From: Ignavibacteriota bacterium
GTDB lineage: Bacteria > Bacteroidota > UBA10030 > JAHEZR01
Length of the DNA stretch: 9,602 bases
Assembly: GCA_023251005.1 (NCBI GenBank)
Contig: JAHEZR010000024.1
Coordinates: 1 to 9,602, forward strand
Direction: 5' to 3'
Shown here: piece after piece, positions 1 through 6,166 of the stretch
How positions within the stretch are numbered: position 1 is the first letter of the stretch
How the letters are laid out: the number at the start of each line of letters is the position of its first letter
Translations under genes and position numbers: made by a program
The notes under the pieces: model-generated
Told to the model about the DNA's origin: nothing
The model's input: the letters and a program-made list of their open reading frames with translations, nothing else
The model's database searches: none

Positions 1-54
1 GACAAGCCAAACAACTACCAAAAAGAGATATTGGAAACATCGTGAGGGTTTCAT
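1..54 (-). CDS. N-terminal fragment of a probable exported protein, cut by the window edge
   Basis: An ATG at 54 opens an 18-codon frame running off the left edge: MKPSRCFQYLFLVVVWLV. K2 and R5 followed by a hydrophobic stretch (LFLVVVWLV) look like the start of a signal peptide or a membrane anchor. AAAGGA lies at 65-70, ten bases upstream of the ATG, a reasonable Shine-Dalgarno site. It is on the same strand as PBP1A and starts 93 bases after that gene's stop, so it may be the next gene in the unit. The product cannot be identified from 18 residues. An alternative is a chance ATG in an intergenic region. Confidence 0.55.
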   Translation of the reverse strand, partial: MKPSRCFQYLFLVVVWLV

Positions 55-64
55 GCTCAGTTTA

Positions 65-70
65 TCCTTT
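65..70 (-). promoter_or_regulatory. Probable ribosome binding site of the left-edge gene
   Basis: AAAGGA on the minus strand lies ten bases before the ATG at 54. Together with the signal-peptide-like frame it supports a real gene start at the window edge. Confidence 0.5.
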
Positions 71-94
71 CATGTTGAAGATTTACTGTGGGGT

Positions 95-108
95 CACGAG
101 TTCTCGTG
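95..108. repeat. Short inverted repeat in the gap after PBP1A
   Basis: CACGAG and CTCGTG are perfect inverted arms around a two-base centre (TT on the plus strand). In minus-strand RNA they could fold as a five-pair stem with a GAAC loop. No run of T follows, so this is not a typical intrinsic terminator. It lies between the PBP1A stop and the left-edge gene and could be a small protein-binding palindrome or chance. Confidence 0.45.
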
Positions 109-147
109 GGGACTCATGGCAGCGATGAGGTTGGCTATCAACTGGAC

Positions 148-2400
148 TCAGAAACTAATCGTACTCTGATTGTCTTTCCTTTTCTTCCAGGAAGGACTCG
201 TGTGGAGATCGCACTTCGGTGGGAGTGACTTGCTCGTGAATAACTCAACTGACTTGCTTGGACAGAAGTCCGTTGCCAATTTTTTTGTGTCATCACAAAT
301 CGTTTCTGCGGTGACGCCCTCGGGTTTATCGAAGTACTCCAGCGGAAGGCCGATCTTCGGATCTTCATAAACATATTTCATGAACCTGCCCCAGAGCGGA
401 GCTGCTGCACGTCCGCCTTGTCCGTCCCAGTTCGTAAAGTGCACTTGCTTGTCGTCGAAGCCGACCCAGACACCGGCCGTAATCTGGGGTGTGAACCCTA
501 CAAACCACGCGTCGGCGAATTCCTGTGTCGTACCGGTTTTCCCCGCCGCCGGGAGATGGAAGTAGTTCCGGATCCGAATTCCCGTTCCGCCGTCAACTAC
601 TCCCTGCATCATTGATGTCATGATGTAAGCAGTTTCTTTACTCAGGACTTCTCTTCTGCTTGGGAAGGTTTCGTCGAGAACGTTACCGTCTTTATCCTCA
701 ATGCGAAGGATCGAGTTTGGTTCAACGTAAATGCCTTCGTCTACAAACACGTTGAAGGCAGAGGTCATTTCAAGAGGCGAAACTTCCGCGGCTCCCATCG
801 CGAGCGATTCGTATGGCGGAAGCGGCGACTTGATTCCCATTCGATGAGCATATTGAATAACTTGCTTGACGGGAGAAATCTCTTGCGTTACGAGTCTGAC
901 TGAGATGAGGTTGATCGAGTGTTTGAGTCCCTCGCGCAGTGTGCTCTTTCCACCAAAATCTCCCTCAGCATTTCGCGGTGTCCAGCGTTTTCCATCCGCC
1001 ATCATGATCGTTACAGGCTGATTCAGTAGCTCGAACGACGGCGGGTAGCCGTTATCAATCGCAACGGTATAAACGAAAGGTTTGAAGGACGATCCCGGTT
1101 GTCGTCGAATCTGTGTAACATGGTTCAGTCCATACTTAAACGTTTTGAAACCGCTGCCCCCAACCATCGCCAGGATGTTGCCAGTCTTCACATCGAGGGC
1201 GACGAAGCCGACTTCAATTGTTTGCTCCACCTTTACCACTGAATCCACGAAGGCTTTCTTGTTGCGGAGCTCTTTGTAAATCCTATTTTTCGCCTGTGCG
1301 GTCTCTGCTTGCTGATACAGCTCGTTCGCGCGAATGGCTTTGTCTATGGCCTTATCCAATATCTCCTTGCTCTGTTGCCAGTTCCATTGTGAATTAAACT
1401 TCGTTTGGTACTCTGCAAGGTGTTCTTCTACCGCACGATTCGCGTGACGCTGCATGCGGCTATCGAGAGTTGTGTAAATTGTAAGTCCATCCCGATAGAG
1501 GTCGAGCCCGCGAAGTTTCGGGTTGCGTGAAAGTTTTTGCCGTATGTGCTCGACAAAATGCGGGGCGATTCCTGTCGGCCCCTGCAGCGAGGCGAGCTGC
1601 ATTCGTTCGGACTTCGCTGCAGCATATTGCTGCTCCGTGATAACCTCTTCTTTGAGCATCTGATGGAGAACGAGATCGCGACGTCCGTACGCACGGGCTG
1701 GGTGGTTGAACGGATCATAATAGGCGGGGCCTTTCAAGAGTCCCACGAGAAGCGCGCACTCGCTCAGGTCGAGATTTTTTGGAGATTTATCAAAATATAT
1801 CTGAGCCGCTGTTGCGACACCATAAGCACTTCGACCAAAGTACGCGACGTTGAAATACGTCTCGAGAATTTCGTCCTTCGTATACGTTCGCTCGATCTGG
1901 ACCGCAGTAATTCCCTCCCGAATCTTTCTCGTGACCTTTTCAAAAATCGATTCTCTTGCGCCTTTGAGTTCATAGAGATTCCGTGCCAGCTGCTGGGTAA
2001 TCGTGCTCGCGCCCTCTCTCAAGCGGAAAGAGAGCGCGTTCTTCACCATCGCGCGGGCGAAGCGCCCGAGATCTACTCCCCAGTGGCGATAGAAATTCTT
2101 GTCTTCAGTAGAAATAAGGGCGTCAATGAGGGGTTTCGACAGCTGATCACGTGTTACTCTCGTCCGGTTCTTTACGAAGAACTGATCCAGCACTTCGCCA
2201 TCGATAGAAATCACTCTACTGGCAAGGTCCGGCTTTGGGTTTTCCAGCTGCTCGAGGGAGGGCAGTCCAGAGAGGAGATAGATAGCATAAATAACCAACA
2301 ACACACCGATTCCGGCGGCGGTGAAGCGGAGGGTCTTTTTTCTCGATCTCATCCATTCCTTGATCTTTCCAGTTTTTGTTGGTTTCGAGTTCGTTGTCAT
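148..2400 (-). CDS. Bifunctional class A penicillin-binding protein (PBP1A family)
   Basis: This peptidoglycan synthase polymerises lipid II and cross-links the glycan strands in the periplasm. Its 750 residues start with a basic cytoplasmic stretch and one membrane anchor (about 25-46). The GT51 glycosyltransferase domain follows, with catalytic E99 in EDKNFYRHWG, GASTITQQ (130-137), KIREGITAVQIE (159-170) and KDEILETYFNVAYFG (175-189). A charged linker of about 70 residues (325-395) leads to the transpeptidase, with nucleophile S437 and K440 (PGSSFKP), SIN 495-497 and KTGTT 621-625. The C-terminal extension has cysteines at 702, 713 and 730, the first two spaced C-x10-C. All catalytic motifs are intact. 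The ATG has AGAGGA at 2405-2410, four bases upstream. No hairpin with a T-run follows the stop. The domain architecture is certain; which paralogue (mrcA/ponA-like) is not. Confidence 0.96.
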   Translation of the reverse strand: MTTNSKPTKTGKIKEWMRSRKKTLRFTAAGIGVLLVIYAIYLLSGLPSLEQLENPKPDLASRVISIDGEVLDQFFVKNRTRVTRDQLSKPLIDALISTEDKNFYRHWGVDLGRFARAMVKNALSFRLREGASTITQQLARNLYELKGARESIFEKVTRKIREGITAVQIERTYTKDEILETYFNVAYFGRSAYGVATAAQIYFDKSPKNLDLSECALLVGLLKGPAYYDPFNHPARAYGRRDLVLHQMLKEEVITEQQYAAAKSERMQLASLQGPTGIAPHFVEHIRQKLSRNPKLRGLDLYRDGLTIYTTLDSRMQRHANRAVEEHLAEYQTKFNSQWNWQQSKEILDKAIDKAIRANELYQQAETAQAKNRIYKELRNKKAFVDSVVKVEQTIEVGFVALDVKTGNILAMVGGSGFKTFKYGLNHVTQIRRQPGSSFKPFVYTVAIDNGYPPSFELLNQPVTIMMADGKRWTPRNAEGDFGGKSTLREGLKHSINLISVRLVTQEISPVKQVIQYAHRMGIKSPLPPYESLAMGAAEVSPLEMTSAFNVFVDEGIYVEPNSILRIEDKDGNVLDETFPSRREVLSKETAYIMTSMMQGVVDGGTGIRIRNYFHLPAAGKTGTTQEFADAWFVGFTPQITAGVWVGFDDKQVHFTNWDGQGGRAAAPLWGRFMKYVYEDPKIGLPLEYFDKPEGVTAETICDDTKKLATDFCPSKSVELFTSKSLPPKCDLHTSPSWKKRKDNQSTISF

Positions 2401-2404
2401 GAAT

Positions 2405-2410
2405 TCCTCT
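2405..2410 (-). promoter_or_regulatory. Ribosome binding site of the PBP1A gene
   Basis: The minus strand reads AGAGGA four bases before the ATG at 2400. It is the best Shine-Dalgarno match in the window, and an argument that this organism uses SD-led initiation. Confidence 0.75.
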
Positions 2411-2459
2411 GTTCTTTCAACATAAAATCCCGAATTGAAATTCCATCATGCGAGCGATC

Positions 2460-3188
2460 TCATCTCCGCTTCCACTCGACAAGTCGAAAGCTCGAACCAT
2501 CGTAGACGCCATAGGTGTAATGTGAAATCCAGTCCCCGAGATTGATGTAAGTGCCATTTCCGATTTTCTCAAATACAGGCTTGTGGTTATGACCCATGAC
2601 GATATAGTTGTAACCTTCAGCAATTTTCTGTGCGGCAAATTTCATCATTCCGTCGACCTCACCGTAATCTTTCTGAGAAGTGTAATGCCTGCTCTTTCGT
2701 GAAGAGAAGCGTGCGAGTCGAACCCCAATGTCTGGATGAAGCCAGGAGTAGAGCCGGATGTTGAAACGATTCCGAAGGACCTTTTTCAGTAATCTATATC
2801 CCAGATCATTGCCTGCGAGCCCATCGCCGTGGTGGAGGAAAAATTTTACACCATCGATCGTGACGCTAAATGGCTCAGCATGAACGCGCATTCCAATTTC
2901 TTGCTCGAAGAAGTTGCCAAGCCAGAAATCGTGGTTGCCGGCGAGGTAATTAAGCTCTACTCCGGTGTCAACTAATTCTGAAAGCTTCGCAAGCAGGCGA
3001 TGGAAACCCTTCGGGATGACCGTCCGGTATTCGAACCAGAAATCAAATAAATCTCCGAGGATGAAAAGTTGCTTTCCGTCCGACTGTACTGACTCAAGAA
3101 ATCGGATTAACTCACGTTCCTTCTCTCTCTCGACTTCCTTTCGATCGATTCCAAGGTGGGCATCGGAGACAAAGTAGGTCTTAGGCAT
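2460..3188 (-). CDS. lpxH: UDP-2,3-diacylglucosamine diphosphatase LpxH
   Basis: LpxH is a peripheral inner-membrane metallophosphoesterase. It hydrolyses UDP-2,3-diacylglucosamine to 2,3-diacylglucosamine 1-phosphate (lipid X) and UMP, the fourth step of lipid A synthesis. The 242 residues carry the full di-metal set: D9 and H11 (SDAHLG), D46 (LGDLFDFW), N85 and H86 (AGNHDFW), H120 (HGDG), and H200 and H202 (GHNH). The insert between HGDG and GHNH and the ending LGDWISHYTYGVYDG match the Bacteroidota form. I chose ATG at 3188 because it places the first metal aspartate at residue 9, as in E. coli (residue 8). A TTG at 3212 would add eight residues and has GGA five bases upstream, so it cannot be excluded. 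Neither start has a strong ribosome site. It follows the MFS gene by 92 bases and precedes PBP1A by 59. Confidence 0.93.
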   Translation of the reverse strand: MPKTYFVSDAHLGIDRKEVEREKERELIRFLESVQSDGKQLFILGDLFDFWFEYRTVIPKGFHRLLAKLSELVDTGVELNYLAGNHDFWLGNFFEQEIGMRVHAEPFSVTIDGVKFFLHHGDGLAGNDLGYRLLKKVLRNRFNIRLYSWLHPDIGVRLARFSSRKSRHYTSQKDYGEVDGMMKFAAQKIAEGYNYIVMGHNHKPVFEKIGNGTYINLGDWISHYTYGVYDGSSFRLVEWKRR

Positions 3189-3280
3189 TGGGATTGGAGA
3201 ACGGCTCTTCAAGAATTTCCACAGTCAAATTACTTAAATCGTCCCCTAAAATCAATTTTCCTCATCGAATGACTGGTGCT

Positions 3281-4576
3281 CTACCCGTCAGGTGAATCGA
3301 CGGATAGAGAAAGTGGTTTCTCCCGGACTTTCTGGAGTACAAGAAGACCGCTGAGGAAGAAGAAGCCGATGGAAATGACAGCGATCCGTTGACTGCCTGT
3401 GACTGCCGAGATGAGTCCAAAGATTGTTGGGCCAAGGATAGCAGACGCATTGCCACAGATGCCGTCGTAGAAGCCGAAGAACTCCGCCTCGTGCTCGCGG
3501 GGAGTTAGACGCGCCATGAGACTGCGGCTTGCCGATTGACATGAACCGATGGACATCCCTGCGAGAAGGCCAACGACATAAAATCCCACTTTTGTTTCAA
3601 CGAGGAACGCCCCGACGACAACTGCGATCCACATGAGGAGAGTGATGCTGATCGTCTTCTTCGGTCCGAAGTGGTCCGTGAGAATTCCAAAAAGGATGGA
3701 ACCAAGAATGGCTGTGGTTTGTGTAACAATGAAAAAGATGATGATTTCGACTTCGGTGAAGAGGAGCGTCCCTCGCGCAAAAATTGCGGCGAAGAAGATC
3801 ACGGTGTTCACCGCGTCAATATAGAGGAAGAAGGCCAGGAGAAACCAAGCAATGTCGCGGTACGATCGAATATGTTTGATCGTTCTTACGGCCCTTCGAA
3901 AGCCGAGGCGGATGTAGGGAACCTTTCGTGATGTACCCGCATGCTGTTCCTTCAAGAAAAAAAATAGAGGGAGTGCGAATATGAAGAAGAATGCCGCGGC
4001 CACTACAAAGCTAAGCCGGAAATTCAACAAGTTCTCCGCGTCAAAGCCGCCCTTGATGAGAGGGAAGGATAAGCCAAGGATCGTCAACGCGCCAAGGTAG
4101 CCCATGGCGAAGCCATAACCCGAGACGCGACCGTAACTCCGTTGAGTTGTAATCTGTGGCAGAAATGCGTCATAGAACGCATAGCCGCCTTCGAACCCGA
4201 TGTTCGCGAGAATGAAAAAAAGCATTCCAAGGAAAATCATCCCCGGCTTGACGGTGAAGAGGAGAGCTGTGGAGATGACGCAGACAAGAGTGAACCCAAA
4301 GAGAAAGCGCTTTCTGCCTCTTGCATAATCGCTTGCTGCGCCGAGAATCGGAGAAAGAATTGCGGCGGTGAGCATTGAAAGGCTATCCGCAATGCCCCAG
4401 TAGAGATCGCTTTTTGGCGAGTTCAACGTTACAATCTCTCGGAAGTACAATGCGTACCCGACCGTCTTGATCATGACGGAGAAGGCAGTACGGGCGAAGT
4501 CGAAGAGAGTCCAGACAAAGATCTGGCGGCGAGCGCCGGGGACATTAGAGAATGAGGGGCTGACTTCAGTCGCCAA
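3281..4576 (-). CDS. MFS transporter, UMF1 / Atg22-like family
   Basis: This is a 431-residue polytopic inner-membrane protein with about 12 hydrophobic segments. Family marks are the N-terminal VWTLFDFARTAFSVMI (21-36), the loop 2-3 MFS motif GAASDYARGRKR (79-90), and the UMF1 signature QSASRSLMARLTPREHEAEFFGFYDG (347-372) followed by ASAILGPTIFG. In eukaryotes the relative Atg22 exports amino acids from vacuoles. Bacterial UMF1 substrates are largely unknown, so I name none. The start is TTG, not ATG; the first in-frame methionine (residue 35) would remove the conserved first helix. A GAGGA at 4586-4590, inside the last codons of nusB, sits nine bases upstream of the TTG and supports it. 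The spacing implies co-expression with nusB. The family call is firm; the role in this cluster is open. Confidence 0.92.
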   Translation of the reverse strand: MATEVSPSFSNVPGARRQIFVWTLFDFARTAFSVMIKTVGYALYFREIVTLNSPKSDLYWGIADSLSMLTAAILSPILGAASDYARGRKRFLFGFTLVCVISTALLFTVKPGMIFLGMLFFILANIGFEGGYAFYDAFLPQITTQRSYGRVSGYGFAMGYLGALTILGLSFPLIKGGFDAENLLNFRLSFVVAAAFFFIFALPLFFFLKEQHAGTSRKVPYIRLGFRRAVRTIKHIRSYRDIAWFLLAFFLYIDAVNTVIFFAAIFARGTLLFTEVEIIIFFIVTQTTAILGSILFGILTDHFGPKKTISITLLMWIAVVVGAFLVETKVGFYVVGLLAGMSIGSCQSASRSLMARLTPREHEAEFFGFYDGICGNASAILGPTIFGLISAVTGSQRIAVISIGFFFLSGLLVLQKVREKPLSLSVDSPDG

Positions 4577-4581
4577 TGAAG

Positions 4582-5073
4582 TTAGTCCTCATTTACTGGG
4601 GAGGTTTTCTTTTTTGCTCGGATGTTCGTATCAACGAGACCTCGGCCGGTTTTGTTCAGCCGACCGTCTGCTCGCAAATCCGTGAGAATGGAATCGAGCA
4701 CGCCATTGATGAATTGCCCGCTCTTTTCGGTGCTGAAGCGCTTTGCAATCTCGATGACCTCGTTGATAGATACTTTTGGGGGAATATCTTCGAAGTAGAG
4801 AAATTCACAGATCCCAATACGGAGGAGAATCCTGTCGATCACTGCGATACGGTTAAACTCCCAATTCGCGACTTTCCGTTTAATTGTGGAATCGATTTCT
4901 TCCTGATGATCCACTACAACATGGATGAGCTTTTCCGCGAATGCCTGTGCATCCTTTTGGGATTTGAGAGTCACCACTTCGCTGATGATTTTCTCGATCG
5001 GATCGTTTGTAAGCTCGTACGCATAGAGTCCCTGCAAAACCTTTTCTCGGACTGCACGTCGCTTGTACGACAT
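4582..5073 (-). CDS. nusB: Transcription antitermination factor NusB
   Basis: NusB binds boxA RNA together with S10 (NusE) and keeps RNA polymerase elongating through rRNA operons. It also helps rRNA folding. The 163-residue all-helical protein shows the family landmarks: an N-terminal basic helix RRAVREKVLQGLYAYE (5-20), NW then RIAVIDRILLRIGICE (70-90), DIPPKVSINEVIEIAKRFS (96-114) and the closing FINGVLDSI (121-129). Beyond about residue 138 there is a polar, lysine- and arginine-rich tail of roughly 25 residues that is longer than in E. coli NusB (139 residues). The ATG gives the expected N-terminus. The bases just upstream are purine-rich (AGAGGGAG, then GAGACGGA), but no single well-placed Shine-Dalgarno site stands out. 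Pairing with obg joins ribosome assembly and rRNA transcription. The stop codon lies five bases before the MFS start, so coupled translation is likely. Confidence 0.96.
   Translation of the reverse strand: MSYKRRAVREKVLQGLYAYELTNDPIEKIISEVVTLKSQKDAQAFAEKLIHVVVDHQEEIDSTIKRKVANWEFNRIAVIDRILLRIGICEFLYFEDIPPKVSINEVIEIAKRFSTEKSGQFINGVLDSILTDLRADGRLNKTGRGLVDTNIRAKKKTSPVNED
4586..4590 (-). promoter_or_regulatory. Ribosome binding site deciding the TTG start of the MFS gene
   Basis: The minus strand reads GAGGA here, nine bases before TTG at 4576, inside the last codons of nusB. It is the main evidence that translation of the transporter starts at TTG, and it suggests that ribosomes finishing nusB can re-initiate there. 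Confidence 0.7.
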
Positions 5074-5095
5074 TTCCGTCTCTACACTCCCTCTT

Positions 5096-6130
5096 TCACA
5101 CTATCTCGAGTTGAGAGAACGTTTCTGCCGCTTTTTCTCTCTGAAGGACCTTCCAGAATGTCTCGAGAAGTTCCGGCACTCCTTCACCTGTGACGGCAGA
5201 TATCAGACAGATCACCGCTCCATCCTTCATGTGGAGTGACCGAAGCTTTCTTCGCTCTTCCACGGGGGCAAGATCGAGTTTCGTTATGACAATGATCTTC
5301 GGCTTCTTTGCAAGCGATGGCTTGTAAAGCCGTACTTCACTGAGAAGAATACTGAAGTCCCGCTGTGGATCCTCGCTGGTGCATTCGATGAGAAAGGCGA
5401 GAGCTCTTGTTCGTTCGATGTGGCGAAGGAACTGGATGCCGAGACCTTTTCCCTTGTGGGCGCCTTCAAGGAGACCTGGAATATCCGCAACGACGAAGCT
5501 TTCACCAAACTCTCCTTCACGCGGCCGAACAATCCCCAAAACTGGAGAAAGAGTCGTGAAAGGATAGTCGGCGATCTTCGGGCGCGCGGCGGAGATCTTT
5601 GAGATGAGTGTGGATTTGCCTGCGTTGGGAAACCCGACAAGCCCGATATCAGCAAGGAGCTTCAGCTCGAGTTCCAACTCGCACTCCTCACCCGGTTGAC
5701 CCGGTTGAGCATGTCGAGGTGCTTGGTTTGTCGAGGTCGCAAAGGCGGCGTTTCCTTTGCCCCCGCGTCCTCCCCGTGCGATGATAATCCGATCGTTGGC
5801 TCTGACCAAATCAGCAAGGGCATTGCCCGTCGACGCATCACGCACTATTGTTCCGCATGGGACGAGGAGGATGATGTCCTTCCCTCTCTTTCCATGTTTG
5901 TTCGAACCTTTCCCATGCTCGCCATTTCCAGCTTTATAATGTTTTCGGTACTGAAAATCGAGAAGCGTTCTCATCTGTTTGCTTGCCTGGATGGTTACAT
6001 CACCACCGTCGCCGCCGTCTCCTCCATTCGGGCCACCTTTGGGAACATACTTCTCGCGCCGGAAACTGACGCATCCGTTTCCACCATTGCCCGACTTCAC
6101 GTGTATCCTTGCTTCATCAATAAATAGCAT
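5096..6130 (-). CDS. obg: GTPase Obg/CgtA, ribosome assembly
   Basis: This essential GTPase acts in late assembly of the 50S ribosomal subunit and in growth and stress control. The 344 residues begin with the glycine-rich Obg fold (about 1-158), including the hallmark GNGGNGCVSFRREKYVPKGG and GGDGGDGGD. The G domain follows: P-loop GFPNAGKST at 166-174, switch I DYPFTT at 188-193, DIPGL at 216-220, TKLD at 283-286 (the NKxD position, with T replacing N) and SAVTGEG at 311-317. After the G domain only about 20 charged residues remain, so the OCT domain of the Bacillus-type protein is absent and there is no long acidic tail as in E. coli. The ATG start fits the family N-terminus and is preceded by GAGG at 6140-6143, nine bases away. 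The gene lies between the TPR gene (36-base gap) and nusB (22-base gap), consistent with an operon. Confidence 0.97.
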   Translation of the reverse strand: MLFIDEARIHVKSGNGGNGCVSFRREKYVPKGGPNGGDGGDGGDVTIQASKQMRTLLDFQYRKHYKAGNGEHGKGSNKHGKRGKDIILLVPCGTIVRDASTGNALADLVRANDRIIIARGGRGGKGNAAFATSTNQAPRHAQPGQPGEECELELELKLLADIGLVGFPNAGKSTLISKISAARPKIADYPFTTLSPVLGIVRPREGEFGESFVVADIPGLLEGAHKGKGLGIQFLRHIERTRALAFLIECTSEDPQRDFSILLSEVRLYKPSLAKKPKIIVITKLDLAPVEERRKLRSLHMKDGAVICLISAVTGEGVPELLETFWKVLQREKAAETFSQLEIV

Positions 6131-6139
6131 ACGCTCTTG

Positions 6140-6143
6140 CCTC
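6140..6143 (-). promoter_or_regulatory. Ribosome binding site of obg
   Basis: GAGG on the minus strand lies nine bases before the obg ATG, within the 36-base gap after the TPR stop codon. The position is acceptable, but the match is only four bases. Confidence 0.5.
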
Positions 6144-6166
6144 GTCTACGAAAGGCTATCTCTCAT

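Noticed and set aside
2401..2459. Inverted repeat GAATT-TC-AATTC between lpxH and PBP1A
   Set aside because: The arms are five bases, AT-rich, with a two-base loop and no T-run after it. Chance is the simplest explanation, and it is not a terminator.
1537..2505. A 322-codon open frame on the plus strand
   Set aside because: It lies antisense across the PBP1A gene, whose catalytic motifs are intact. Its translation is low-complexity, rich in R, S and L, with no recognisable domain. It is a shadow of the coding strand.
3230..3265. An 11-codon minus-strand frame (MRKIDFRGRFK) in the gap before lpxH
   Set aside because: It is too short to separate from chance, has no convincing ribosome site, and no leader-peptide features.
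3189..3280. Possible promoter for lpxH in the 92-base gap (TTGATT, then TAATTT 17 bases on)
   Set aside because: The -10 match is poor (three of six), and I found no clear TAnnTTTG Bacteroidota promoter. The gap is suggestive, but the elements are not strong enough to annotate.
4576..5193. A 205-codon open frame on the plus strand
   Set aside because: It is antisense to nusB and the end of obg, with no domain and no ribosome site that I could recognise.
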